From Psoroptes ovis (taxonomy: Eukaryota; Arthropoda; Arachnida; Sarcoptiformes; Psoroptidae), in NCBI GenBank assembly GCA_002943765.1, contig PQWQ01000009.1, positions 1,302,001 to 1,366,000 of the forward strand: DNA of 64,000 nucleotides, read 5' to 3'. A program made the position numbers and the translations under genes. The notes under the pieces were generated by a model. The model was not told where the DNA came from and searched no databases. It saw only the letters and a program-made list of their open reading frames with translations. The stretch's first letter is position 1. Every line of letters starts with the position of its first letter. Below, piece by piece: positions 43,182 through 57,498 of this stretch.

Positions 43182-46100
43182 AAAATGAAGGATTTTTCAC
43201 CGTCGTATGATTGATATCATCGTCGATCTTGATGATGATGCTTCAACTTATGACTACTACTTTCAATATTATTAATCTTTGAATTCAATTGTTTTTCCAC
43301 TTTGGGTTAGAAAATCTATTCATTTGTATTTGTCAGAACACAAATGCACACCTTTTTCCTTCAAATATTATTCAATCATCATAAAGAAAGAAAACAGCAG
43401 CAGCAAACATCATTCAATTCAAAAAAAAAAACAATAAACACAACAATATATCTATCCATCATTCATCAAACATTGAAAAAATAGTCGACCGCATCCTTCG
43501 TTTTCAAGCTTTGCTTTTGCTGTTGTCGATGTTTGATTCATAGCCGTTTGCTTGTGCATACATCACACACATACACATCATTCATAAGCTGACAAAAAGC
43601 ATCCCAAATATTACAAACATCATCATTTTTTCTATTTTTCTGATCAAAAAATCAAACATTTGAACATCGTATACATCATACGCATCGCATGTATAGTGTT
43701 GTGCAAATATCCACTTGTAAAAATTGTATTTGAAAATGTATTTGTGTTTTTTTTCTGGAATTCCCTTCTATTTTATTTATATTTTCAATGCTTTTATCAA
43801 TTTGAAAACCTTTATTTTCTTTTTCTCTGAAAATTCAAGTTTTCTGTAGTGTTTTAGTGTCCCTTTTTTTTATTTTATTTCAAAATATTTCTTCGTTATC
43901 TCTCGAATGGCTTCGACAATGAATATATATTTGAAATAAGCAGAAACATATATATACGTTTTTTGACAAGTATTTTCAAATGAAAAAAAATTGAGAAAAA
44001 CTAAAAAAATGAACACATTTCTACAGATATACACATTTGCAAGTTGCACAGATATATATTTTCTCAGTATTAAATACATGAAAAATATATATTGTATATT
44101 TTCATGTTTTAAGGAAAGCAAGGCTTTACTTTGCTTGCTTTGCTTCGTTTCGTTTGGTTTGCTGCTTCCAATCGTAGGCTGTTTCCATTTCTACAATTTT
44201 TCATTCATAAATCAATTCCACTCTTAGTCAGGAGAAAATGAAAAATTTCTGGTTTTCTGGTCTCTTCTCTCTCTCACTGATCTATCTCTGGTCTTTCTTT
44301 TTTCCCATTACATTAGTTTTGTTTAGTTGATCAGTAATACGTAGAAATATGTGTATTTTGATATGAAAATTTTTACCAAATTGTAAACAATCATATATAT
44401 AAAAGCTTGAATATATATATATTTCAATATAAAAAATGCACAGCAAAACAACTGATATATACAATAGTTTCACGATGCATATATATGTGTTATGTTGTTT
44501 TGATGATTTATATATACTCAAATACAATTTTATATAAACATAAACACAAACAAACAGATAAATAAATAAAATGAAAATAAAATAAAATAAAACATAGATG
44601 TATTCGTATTTGTTGTCGTAATAATGATAATAAATAAATGAATAAATAGAATAGAATAACAAACGAATATTATTATTATTATTTGTTATATAAGAAAAAT
44701 GTTCGTTGTTTGTTTGTATTTGTATTTGTAATTCATTTACATTACACATCACCGATATTTTTTTTTATTTTATTTGAAAAAATTATTATTATACAACCTG
44801 TCTTCTATTTATTTTTCTACATAGATTTTTTTTTTCATTTTTCTGGTTGAATATCTCTTGACGTTGTGTGTGTGTGTGTCATTATTATTATTATTTGCTA
44901 TTTGTTTTTGTTATTATTTATATGGTGAAATCACAGCATACACGCAGCAACATCCACGAAATCTTCGGAAAATCAAGAAATATGAAAAAAAATCGAATCC
45001 AAAATATCAGAAATAATAATCATCAACGACGTTGCATTTCTTCAAAAAAAAATATTTTTGATTTGATTTGAATCAATGAAAAAAAAATTTTGATTTTTGA
45101 AAAAAAAAATCAAAATTCAATTACACTGTACGGCGACATCATCATCATCATCATCAAATCCAATACGAATCGACATTCATTTCTAATCAATGATTTTTCA
45201 ATTTTTATTTTCACCTTCTCTATTTTTTTGAAAATTAAGGTGGACACTGAATTGATAATAATTTTATTTTGTTTTTTTTTTCAAATAATCGAGTAAAATT
45301 GAAATTGAAAATTTTCATTTTTCAACAGTATTTTTTCAATGTGAATTTTTTCAAAAATTTAAAACAAAACGTAAAGATTTGAGACCCAATGAATCCAAAT
45401 GACAAATATTTGAAATATATTTTACAAATATTTAAATCATCAGCAACAATTTGTGACAACTGATTGATTTCTATTAATTTATTTAAATTTTAAAAATTGT
45501 TTTTGTTTTTTTTTCGATAAAATTCGATAAGAAATCAAAGTAAAAATCATCTGATATTCATCAACATTATTCATCATTTGTTGATTATAAAAATTGTGAA
45601 AAAAAATACTGGAAGAAAAAGTAACAATATATAAACATCATCCATTTTCTATATTTGAAATATTCAATTTTTTTGAACATGTGCGAATCTTGAATAATCT
45701 AAGACATATTTTTTTTTATTACTTCAAATATCAATGATCGATAATGATAATAGACGACATATAAATATATTCAAATGAATTGAATCGAATCAAATCAAAT
45801 CATTATCGACAACAACTTTATCAAATTTTGATTGATCACACATCATCATCATCATCATCAAATAATAATAACACATTTTATTCACCTGCTGATATCAATT
45901 TTTTTGATGCTCGATTTACTATTTTTAAAAAGGTATGTGTCTGTGACATCAATTTTTAACTTTGATTTGTTTTATTTATTTATGTTTGTACTTTGTTTTA
46001 TTACACTTTCGTTACGTTTCATTAATAAAATGAGACGAAAAATACTTGAAATTTTCGAATGAAATCCAATTCAAAATTCACAGTTAAATGAATTTCGTAT

Positions 46101-49100
46101 TCGATGCATAAATCCGTGTTTGATTTCTGTGTGTAACAAAGTCAACTCTTTGCTCATATCTTTTTGAAGCAAAATCCATTAGCCAAACACTTTTTTTCTC
46201 TTCGATATTTTGATTGATTTGATTGACAAATTTTCAAATATGTTTCGTTCGTTAAAATTATTTTTCATTAAATTTTCAATGGTGACCATTATTTGTATGC
46301 GTGTCTATTAGTTTGTGTATGGTGTACACGAAGTGATTATTTTGATTGATTCGATTCAATTTATCATCAAATTATTATCATAGATTTTTATATATTTAAT
46401 AATTGATATGATTTCAGATTTGATTTGATAGATATTTCTTCCATGTATATTTTTTGATAAATTTTATCGATTTTTTTTTTCAAAATGATAATTTTCAATA
46501 AACAACAATCGTCGTCGTAAGGTTTGATACGAGATATTATAATTAATATTCAAGATCATTTTCTCATAGCATTAGCACTTAACATAAACAACAACAACAA
46601 CAGCAAATAACTTGTTTAATAATTGATTGATTATAATCTATTTTTGCGATTACATAACATGATTTTATTTATTTATTTATTTACATTTTGTATATAGATA
46701 GACATATTACAAATATTTATGTATTAATCGAATATTCTAATCCATTATTTGTTCATTTATATTTTACGTTCATTATTATTTGTTTAATCTGATAAAACAA
46801 GGCTGATCACAAACTTATGCTAGCAAAAATACATGTTTTAAATCAGCATAAAATACTTTGAAATTGATTTAAAAACCTCTCTCTTTGACTGTCTATATGA
46901 TTGGTGATTCATTATTATTTTTTCACGAAAAAAAAAATTCAACAAAGTTTTCTGAATACATTTTGAGCTAGAAAATCCGAAAATTATATGCATCGTATTG
47001 TCTGGTTGTTGTTCATTGAGATTTTGCATTTTGTTTTTTGATTGAAAAAAAAGTTTTTGTTCCAACAATGATTTCATTTTGTTTCATTTGTTACTAATTA
47101 AATCTTCTACTGAAAAACAACAACAAAAATTACCAAAAAAATTGAAACTTTTCTTTTTTGAAAAAAAATTTTGTTCAAATTGTGTCATCCAAAAGTGAAT
47201 TTGATTTTTTGTGACCAGAATATAGTTCTGTTTTACTTCAGAAAATTTTCAAAATAGTTTTTCGAAAATAATGATCATTTTTGCACCAAAGTTGTTTTAT
47301 GGAAATTTTCATTCGAAATTCGTGAGTATTTTCCCTTTGGTATCTTTGATAAAATGCGAAGAAAAATTGAATGAAAATTGCCTCTAAATACTTGAATTTA
47401 TTTGAATATGTAAATTGACTTTCTATTAATTCATTCATTCATTTTCAATTGTTTTTTATTTTTATTTTATTCCATAAAATATTTTCATTTATTTTTGATT
47501 GTTCAATTTCAAATTTTTCGTTTTTTTTCGTTTTGCTTAAACCTTAATTCATTCATTCATTTATTCACTTGTTTATTTATTTATTTATTCATTTATTCAT
47601 TCATTGAATGTGCAAAACACAAAATATATTCGACTAGTAGATTTTTGTTCCTCTGCTTTTGTTTGTGGAGTTTAATTACCATTTTCTCATAGTGATTAGA
47701 ATTTTAATTTCGGGAATCACATTTCATAATTTTATAATTAATATTTAAAAAAAGTAGAAGAGGAAATCTTTGAATTTTTCTGTTTTTCTCCACGATAAAT
47801 TATTTATTTATTTATGAGTTTTAAATAAATGAATAAATAAATGAAAATATTTAAAAATGAAATATTATTATAATTCTGCGAACATTTTGCAGCATTGTTT
47901 GTACCAATGAAAATGTGAATTATTAAAAAAAAAAAAATGAATCTTTGTCAAATGTAAAAGTCGAAATGAAATAAAATTTGATTTTTGAAAATTTGAAAAT
48001 TAAAATAAATGGAAAAAAAATCAAAAAATAAAATCCGATTTTCATTTTTGATTTTTGCCCATTCTCCACATTTTGCATCCAAATATGCCCAACGTATAGT
48101 TTGCCATACAAAGAATGGAAGCAGAATTTTGAATTCAAAAAAAAAAATGTATCCATAATCATAGATGGAAAGCGAAATTCCATTTAAAATAATGAAAAAA
48201 TTTTTGAAAAATTTCCGATTCAAAAAAAAAAAATCGGAAATTTTTCAAAAATTTAATCATAGTAATTATGTTGATTATTATTATTTATTATTATGATTAT
48301 TTCATAAATATACAAATCGTATTAACTCTCAATATAATCATTCAAATTTAATTTTTTTTTTTTCATGTGTGCATTTGTTAAAATATTTCATTTTATTTTT
48401 TAAAATAATTATTATTCACATTTAAAAAGTGAATCAAAAAAAACGAATAACGTCAATCACAAATGATTTTCAAACAAAAAAAAAGATTTCTGAATAAAAT
48501 TATTTCAAAAAAAAAGTTGTGTAATCACATAATCATTTATAATTATGATTTGGTCGTTTGATTGGTCGGTTGGCTAGCTGCTTATAGTTGTGCTGCTATT
48601 TCGGAGGCACTTGATTTCGATTTTTAAATCTTTCAATTAAAACATTCAAAGTTTAAATAAATATTTTCAAATGATAATTATTTGTTGGTGATTATCATTG
48701 TTACGTTCAATTTTGGTTTAGGATAAAAGTTTTTCCCATTTTTGCTTTCGTTTGTCCATAAACGCTTTTGTTTTATCTCGATTTTTATTAATTTTCCAGC
48801 AATCGAATTTTATTAATTTTATTTTATTCAAACTAATTAGAAATATATTTTAAGGTTTATGCTATGTTTTAATAAATTTTATCGGAAAATTTCTCCCAAA
48901 ACATTTTCCGTTAATTATTTGCATTTATAATGTGTGTGTTTGTTTTGTTTTTGGTAAGGGTAATTTTCGAAATGATGATATTGATTCAATTTCATCTTTG
49001 AAAAAACTTTTCTCCCTGAAAAAAAATATTTGAAAAGTGGAGAATAAATGAATTCATTTAAATTCATTTATTTGAAAAATTATTATTATTATTTTTTCAA

Positions 49101-52100
49101 TAATATTGAAATTTAATAATAATAAAAGCAATAAATATAATAATTATTACATTATTTTTCTGTGAATTGAATTGAAATTAAAATATGTGTTTATTTTTCA
49201 TTTCATTTATTATTATTAGTATTAGTATTTCATTTTCTTCTTCCATTTCGGAATATTCTTCAAGATTCTTCTTATATTTATATTTCATCAATTTTTCCTC
49301 GATTTTTTCCTTCTTTCTCTTTCTTTACTTTGTGCCCATTCATTCAATGAATGAATCGTATTGCTATTATTTTTGTTATCATTGTGCACAGTACACAGTA
49401 TTAGTTATCATCATGGTTACCCTGAATATTATTATTATTATTAAATTGAAGAAATGTAAGAATTGAAGAAAATTGAAAAAAGTAAAAATTTTTCATTCAT
49501 TTTCATTATTATTATTATTATTATTATTTGTCGTTTTGTTTGTGTAACAGTAATAATAATAATATTTAATAACAATAATGATAAGAATGATAGAATTTTA
49601 AAGGAAAAATAAAAATATATTCCAGCAGCAGTGAATAATTCAGTATGCTTGCAGTACAAACATTTGAACAAACATAGCAAACACATAGATAGTGAAAACA
49701 TACCAAACAAACAAACGAGAAATTCAATGATCACGGAATGTTTTACTCATTCTATTTGATTCTCTCTCTGTGTGTGTGTGTTGTACATTATAAATTTATC
49801 ATTATTTGCTTTCATCATTATTGTTAGTATTTGTTTGTTTGCTTGTTTGTAAGGTGAATTTGAAATTTGTATTTTTAAAAAATTTGAAATTCATGCATTC
49901 ATACATTCTTCTATGATAATATTTACAGATTCTCATATGATACATTTATATTTGATTCATTTTTCATTCGATGAAATTTTTGAATAAATTGAATAGATAA
50001 ATATTGGCCAAATTTGTAAAATGATGACACAAAAATATATCGTAGAATTTGACATGATATTTGCGAGTGAAATTTGATAAATTTTAGAGAAACGAATTCT
50101 AGCAAAGATTCCATTTCAGTTTTCAATTTCTAAATATTGTCAATTTTCCGTTGACAATATTTTCATTATTATAACTAATATTATTAATAAGTGACGCAAT
50201 GAATGAATATGTTTGCAATATTTATGATGAAAATCATACATTATATATTTACACTTATAATTTAATCATAATATCATAAAATTGATATTAATGTTTTTTT
50301 ATTATGATTTTGACACATACGACGAGTTCAAATGTTTAGAGAAAAAAATTTATGAGCATATTTAATATAATTTTTTCCATTTCTTTTCACACTTGAGTTT
50401 TTTTACAAGATTTTCATCACACCTATGACCATCAATCTTCGAATGGTTGCTGCTTGTTTTTTGCAGTTTCGGTGATCTTTATTCATAAATTGCAACTCGT
50501 ATATATAAAAGAATAGGGCCCAAAAACAAAAATATATTTTTCAACGCTGTAAATAGATGAACTTATAGCCTTGTTCAAAGAATTGAAAAAATTATTATTA
50601 CCTATAAAAATAATATAAATTTCATATCTTAATAATAATGATGATAAATAACTTGAAATTTCCGTTTTCACAATGGCAAAACAATGGCAATCATTTTCAA
50701 TATAAATAAATAAATAACAGCAGCAACAATAAGTCAATAATATTGATTGTCAGTCAGTTATTCAGTAGAAAAAATATGAAAATCTTCATTCGTCATTACA
50801 TTTTATATATTATATTATTTCTGTATTTTCTTCATTCATTCATTCATTAAAATAATATTAATATTTCCATTTTATTTTATTTTGTGATTATTTTCATTTC
50901 ATAACTTGCTAAAGAGATATTTATTTCATTATATCATTTATTTATCCATATGAACACACATACATTGAATCTCTATGAAACATATGTACAGCATTAATGA
51001 TAATGTTGATTTCGACAATAATAAAAGCACAATGGTGTCAAACAGCAATTTGATGATATTAAATTTGTATTTCCTTTCAATGTATTGTGTTTCGGTTGAT
51101 TTTTTTTTTGTAATTTTTTTCTCCTGTGAACACACACATTTCAATCACATTTCCTTATCGATTGATTTGGGCAAAATACAAAAAATTTGAAACCAAATAT
51201 TTATATGAATAGCTTGAACGATTGTTGCTTTTTCTCTGTGACAAATACAATAAAAAATGATGAATAGAATTTGAATTAAAGTTTTGAAATGCAATTTTCC
51301 CAATATCAATAGCTTACAATCGATCATCGACGATGATGGATTTTTGCAATTTTCAGCAATTTTGAATGATTCATAAAATATAATCAAGTAGATACATTGA
51401 TGAAACTTGTTTCATTTTTTTTTAACTTTTACAATTTTGATAATTTGCTAAATTAGAAATTAGATTATGGCATGTACCATTTGCACAATAATTTTCTGAG
51501 CGTTTTCCCCATATTTCTTGCCAGTAATTATTGATTGACAATAATAAATGGTAAACATATTAAACGATCATTCAAATATTCATTCATTTGTCTATGATGA
51601 TCAATGATAAATTTAAATACAAAAAATTACACCCATCAACACATTTCAATTGATCATCGATCGATTGATTGAAATCTTTTTCTCTTCATATTCGACCAGT
51701 CCATATTCAATTCATTTCGATTCAAATGTCATTTATGAATAAAATAAAACAAATTGAAAAATCGATTTCTTTCGTGTATAGTTTGTCCCGAACATTTATA
51801 TGGTCTATGAATTCAAATCGTCGATCATATTGTTCATTGATTGATTGATTTCGATTGATTGATATTAATTAATAAATAATTTGAGCATAGTTTCCGAAGC
51901 TTGCCCTGTGAAATACTCCATTGAATCTGAATTTTTTTCCTTTCATTCTCTCGAATTGAATTGAATAATGAGATTTTTGCTCTGTTTTTCTATTCTACAA
52001 TTTGTTGAATTTGATTTATGAATATTTTTCTTTTCAAAAAATTCCATTCATTCATCCAATTGCCTGTCTTTGATCTGCTGCTGTTTTCAAATGAGATTTG

Positions 52101-55100
52101 TTGATTTATTTTCCGAATTTTTCCGAAGTAAGAAATCAAATTATCTGTGCTGCTTTGAAAAATGTACATTAAAATTTACAAATTTTAAATCACTAAAAAA
52201 ATGAAAAACAGAAAATTGACAACCGAACAGCAAAATATGAATTATGTTTTTTTTCAGTACAAATATATGGATATTATTATTATTAATGTTCAAGAAAATA
52301 TTATTCAAAAAAAATACAAGTGCTATGAATGAATACATCATGTATTCCTCCTCTTAATTCATAGTGTAGTGATTCATATATTTGTTTCGATCAATTTTTT
52401 TTTCTCTCGATTCCAAATAAGATTTTTCGGTGAAATATGATTATTTTTTTTTTTTGAATTTCTTGAAAATTTTCTTTGAAATTTCTAAAAAATTTTCATT
52501 TTTCTGTGACATGTATTCAGAATTTTCGCTTCATCATTATTCAATTTTTTTTCTCTTTTCTTCAATTTGTCGCATCAATTTTTAATCACAAAAAAAATTC
52601 TGAAGAAAAAGCAATATTATTCATATTATTAGTATTATTTATTTGTCATTCAAAAAATTGGATGATGGCAGAACAACAACATTTTCTTTTATGAATGAAT
52701 TCAAATGTATGGAATCTGAAGTGAAAAAAATTCATGTTATTTGAATGTCATTTCGATTTGTTTGGACAAAAATCGATCATAAGATTCGATTAGACAAAAT
52801 TAAAATTAAACTTAAAATTATACCAATATCGATATACATCAATACTGTCGATAATAGCATTTACGAATAATTGAAAATTGATCATAATAATTGAGCTAAT
52901 CAACAGAGATGATTAGTGAATTGTGAAAAAAGTCAAATTTCCATTCAAATTCATAGTAACAAATGATATTCTCTGATCGAAAAAAATACGATCTTAAAAT
53001 ACGTATTCGTGTGTCTACATTTGAATTTGTTTTAGTTTTTGTTTTAGCATTGTTTTCACGCGTAATATCTCGATAAATGGTTGATAACACATAACTGAAA
53101 AATCATGATATTAATGATGATCAAAAAGAGAAATATTTCAAAAAAAATCAAACAATAGCTCATTTATTGTACATGGTGTTTTAAAAATGTTTAAAATTTT
53201 CCATTATTTCATCACATTTTATGACAGATATCGATTATGTGTTGTCCACATCATTCATCATTTGAAATTATATTTGATGATAATGATGATGATAATCTTT
53301 ATTAGGTTCGTTTTTTTTTCGATGTACAGGGAACAATAATAAATCCACACAAAAATAAAACACATCCACTCACGATTATTATCAGTATCGTTGTATTTAT
53401 GTGTGTGTGTGTGTGTTATTTAGCTAGATTTTGGTCTCTTAAGATATTTCGTGAATATTTATTCATATACTTAACTCATCATAATCATTATTATTGTTGC
53501 GATATTAATGATGAGATTTATCCTCTATCATTCCGCACTATTGATATGCGGAATGTAATAGTCTTGGTGTTTTTTTTTACTTATATTTGAAAATATTATT
53601 ATTATTATTATTATTTGTTGATGCTTTCGATTGTCATAATTGTCCTTTCGTTATTGTTCTTTTGTTGTCATTTATTGTCATATCATCAAAATGATTATTA
53701 TTGTAATAATAATATTCCCCATTGAAATCTTTGGATTTTTTTTTCATCTTCCAGATATTCTGCTTTAGCCAAAAAATGAAAAATTCCATTTAATTGCTTG
53801 TATATTTCTTAAGAAAAATGTGTTTGCCATTTTATGCATTTTATTATTCTGTGGAAAAATACAATGGTGAATTATGTAGAATTGATGTATGTAATAGAAT
53901 AGAATAGAATCAAATCAAAATTTTTCTAAAAAATTCAAATCAAAAACAAATGTATATTTGTTTGTTTGTGTTTGATTGTTGGATGTTTGTATTATGAATG
54001 CTTGGCACGATCCAATATACATGCATTGTTTTTTGTTGTTGTTGTTTTTTTCGTTATTTTTTGTGCTCATAAATTGAATCGACTTTTGCCAATTTCGATA
54101 TATATGTATGTATGAAATGTGTTTTTATTTATTGTTTGTTCGGCTTTTGTTTCGTTTTTCTTTCGAATTTTGAATTCAAAATCTGCATTGTCTGGGCTTT
54201 GAGCCACGGAAAAAAAACTGAAATATTTTCAATATTTTTTTTTTGATTGATTTTCAAATCGAATTTGATTGCTTCACAAAAATGATAATAATTTTCTATT
54301 CGTTTCTTCGATAAGTTTTTCGTCGTCATTCGAATGTCAGATTGTATTAGCTTCGGATACAGAAAGTCATAAATTTTTCCTTGTCCTTTGAAAATAAATA
54401 TCAAGGTTTTACCTTTATCCGACAAATTCTCAACAATTGATCACTTATGATTCAATTCTGTATTCTGTATAATTTATGTCTTGTTCTGTCATTGTATAAA
54501 TAAATGGAAAAAACAAATTTTCCATTAAACATTTTTCGTTTTGTTTTGTTTTTGTTTTTTTTTTTTTTTTGAAAATCATCAGCCAATTTCAAAATCCATT
54601 TATTGTTATTTATTGAATCTTCGCTTACATCCACCATCGCATTGTTTTTCACCGAACGAAAAAAAAAAAAAAAAAACAAAATGCCAAAGCAATACAAAAG
54701 TTATCCATTATGATTTCGGCTTCACTTGAAAAAATACCTGCAAAAATAAATGAAAATCTATAGTCTCGAGACATTTTTACATTTAAACATTTGAAATTTT
54801 TTTCAAATTGAAAATTGGCTCAATTCGATGATTGCTCTGCAATCATTGTGGTTATAAATCTTAATATTTGATATTTTTAAACTCTTGAAAAATAAATTAA
54901 AATTCCAGTTTCTTATATCTAATATATTAACATCATTGATTCACAGTAAAGATTATTTGAAATTACGATGAAATTTAAATTATGTAATTATGGCGTTGAA
55001 TTTTTCATTTCTCATTTTTATTTCGCATTTCTCGTATAATTTGTCAGAATTTTCGAAACTTGTTTTTTGCTGTTTTTGACTAATTTATTTCTGAAGAATT

Positions 55101-56266
55101 TGAGAAAGGCAAAAAATGATTGATTATTCATTTGCTGTTTGTTTGTTGATTCTTTCATCCGTTTCGAATATCATCATCAGTATAAATGAATAAATACCAT
55201 TAAACATTATCTATTATTAATATATGATTAAAGATGAAAATGTTTAATTTGATAGACATGTTGTTGTTGTTGTAGATGTGGGGAATGTACATTGAACATT
55301 TCCAGTTTCGATAACCTCAAAAGCTTCCAAAAAAAAAAAAAGCCAAAATAAACCTTAAAAGCCAACAAAATATGGTGAAAAACTTTGAATACACACTGAA
55401 TAACTGTGATGATATATAATCAATATATTTTTCGTTGTAATTGACAGCCAAACATTGACAATATTCGTTAAAATAACACAAATCCTAATCAACAACAGCA
55501 GCCAATATAAATATTTGAACTAAAAAACAAATACATTGAAATAGTATCATCGTACAAAAAAAAAAATTAATTAATGTTAATTCATAGCTCTGTCAGATGT
55601 TATACATTATTTTGCTGTTGTTGTTGTTGTTGTTGCCAATAATTTCTATTTTTTCCAATAGCAAAATGGCAAACACAATTATATTCATAAGCTCAATCCA
55701 GTATAAGCTCAAATGAGGAGAACCCCCTGAAAATCATAACTGGATTATTCCGATAATCATTTACCGGTTTCCTAAGCAGACTTTCGACGAAGACATTTCG
55801 AAAAATTATTTTTTGAACACATGAAATACATGAATTCATATGTGCTCATAAACTTGAATGTTTTGAAAATACAAATAAACTAACGAGAACTAACTAACAT
55901 CATCATTTCGAATGATTTATTTATACATTTGTTTGTACATTTATTATTCGAAACATGGATAATGATGATGATGATTATGAATAATCAATCATTCTTGATT
56001 TTGAATAATTTTCGAAAGAATAACCGAAGAAGAAATATAACGAGTGCAATTTTCAAGTAAAACATGTTTATACTGTTGTCGTTTGTTGTTTGTTGTATTT
56101 ATATGTTTGATCGACAAAAAATAATTTGTATTGATATTTACGACTAGTAGTCATTATTATTTGATTATTTTCGAGTGACAAATTTCTCAAAATACAAAAA
56201 AATTTAATTATCATTCATTTATTTTAAATGACAGTTTTGTTTTTTTTTTTGAATTATTCAAAATTA
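43182..56266. other. Non-coding AT-rich stretch with hairpins
   Basis: Includes a TATA-rich patch (44,380-44,660) that yields a 156-residue Tyr/Ile-rich frame on the minus strand, judged artefactual; a 13-bp-arm hairpin near 45,090-45,118; a 22-bp-arm hairpin at 48198-48254; a 9-bp-arm stem-loop (CATTCCGCA/TGCGGAATG, about 53,529-53,555); a DRE-like TATCGATA near 52,828; and many TTG/CAA runs. A minus-strand frame of 98 codons (54425-54129) has no recognised family. Confidence 0.5.
48198..48254. repeat. Inverted repeat with perfect 22-bp arms
   Basis: Arms 48198-48219 and 48233-48254 are exact reverse complements, separated by 13 bases that are almost all A. It would form a strong hairpin as DNA or RNA. 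There is no TA-flanked mariner-type end, so it is distinct from the MITE copies further on. Confidence 0.85.
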
Positions 56267-56348
56267 TTATGTTGTCCGTAAAGTTTTGGCCGATTTCCTT
56301 GAACAACTCTATCCGATTAAGCCGAATGAACTTTGCGGACCACCCTAA
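56267..56348. mobile_element. Mariner-type MITE, copy A (82 bp)
   Basis: Flanked by TA on both sides (56265-56266 and 56349-56350). Ends read inward as TTATGTTGTCCGTAAAGTTTT and TTAGGGTGGTCCGCAAAGTT. It is the most diverged of three copies and has no coding capacity. Confidence 0.7.
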
Positions 56349-57228
56349 TATTTCTTGAAAAAACATTGAATATTCAAATGTTTTCAAATACAAATAATAA
56401 TAAACCGTAATTTCTCTCTCTGTGTGTGATAATTGACAGAAATTAATAATAACAATAATAACAATTACAGCAACAAATCTTTATTTTTCAATGCTTAGCC
56501 GGAGTACATTTGCGCTTTGCAAAAAATAAAATAAAAGTAAATTAATCGATCAATCGATTAATTTATGTTTAAATCATTGTACGTTGTACATTTATTCATT
56601 CATTCATAATGAATTTACATAATGATTATAGCTAAGGCTCGAGCTAAAAACATGGCTAAAACTAAAATGAAAAACAAGCCTTATGATAATCAAAACTACT
56701 ACAATTATATTGTCATTATTGATTGTTATTTATTCATTATTATTTGTTTTTAAAACAAATGTTTTATGTGTGTTCAATGTTTATGTGTAAATTATTCAGT
56801 ATTTTTTCGACTTGTACTTGTTTTTTGTATTCATGTGTGCTGCTGTCAATGATAATAATAATTTCGAATAATTAGAAAAATTATTATTATTGTTGAATGT
56901 TGTTGTTATACAAACAAACATACAAACAGAAGAAAAAAAACTGATAATGATAATTACGATTTAGTAATTAAATTGAATTTTTTTTTTATTTTTCGTATGT
57001 TTGTATGCTTGCTTTACTCGCTCGTTTTGTATATTGCTTTATGTGATAAATTGAAAGCTTTAATTCTGATTTGATTTAGTTTTTTTTTTTTTTTGAGTTA
57101 TTCAGTCGTCGTCTATTCAGTGCACACATGTGTTCATCATTATCATCATCATCATTATCATCATATTTGCAAATGTCATGTTAATTGGAAATGATTATTT
57201 TTTTTTTCTTTTCCGAAAAAGATTTGGC
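56349..57228. other. Non-coding AT-rich stretch
   Basis: TAA/ATT trinucleotide runs and T-runs; no gene supported. Confidence 0.5.
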
Positions 57229-57498
57229 TCAATATTTGAAGGGCTTTGGCTTCATATTGAAGGGCTTAGTTGGGCCAATCATTTCTTTAGATTTTTTGCT
57301 ACTAATTAATTCCTTAAAAAAATTTGATTTGATCAAAAATTGATAATAATCTCGATGAATTTGAAGAAAAAGATTTTCATAAATATCATAAGACGTTATT
57401 AGCCGTTGTACATCATTAATTTTTGAATAATGATTTTCGACTAGTGAGCACCAGTAATGTTTGATTTTTTCGGTCAAATTTTTCCAAAATTTTTGCGA
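57229..57498 (-). CDS. Possible terminal exon with RGS-like helix pattern
   Basis: The minus-strand frame starts after an acceptor-like tag (aaatttag|tcgcaa, exon start 57498) and runs to a stop at 57229. It has no ATG near its start, so it would be an internal or last exon. The segment ITSYDIYENLFLQIHRDYYQ followed by FLIKSNFFKEL resembles the last helices of RGS domains (pattern TxFD...I...M..DSYPRFLKS..Y..L), with one-residue gaps. It ends PTKPFNMKPKPFKY. No upstream minus-strand exon was recognised. It may be a real exon, a decayed RGS copy, or chance; the length alone is not significant. Confidence 0.3.
   Translation of the reverse strand, partial: SQKFWKNLTEKIKHYWCSLVENHYSKINDVQRLITSYDIYENLFLQIHRDYYQFLIKSNFFKELISSKKSKEMIGPTKPFNMKPKPFKY

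Noticed and set aside
44282..44752. 156-codon open frame on the minus strand, the longest in the desert
   Set aside because: The product is almost all Tyr, Ile, Phe and Leu, encoded by TATA/ATTT repeats. Low-complexity DNA without stops explains its length, and there is no family signature or codon pattern like the real genes.
49185..49466. 93-codon frame with a signal-peptide-like start
   Set aside because: T-rich DNA encodes Phe/Ile/Leu/Ser strings by chance; the same pattern recurs across the desert, and nothing else supports a gene.
54129..54425. 98-codon minus-strand frame with fairly protein-like composition
   Set aside because: No ATG at its start, no recognised family, and about one such frame is expected by chance in 41 kb of this composition.
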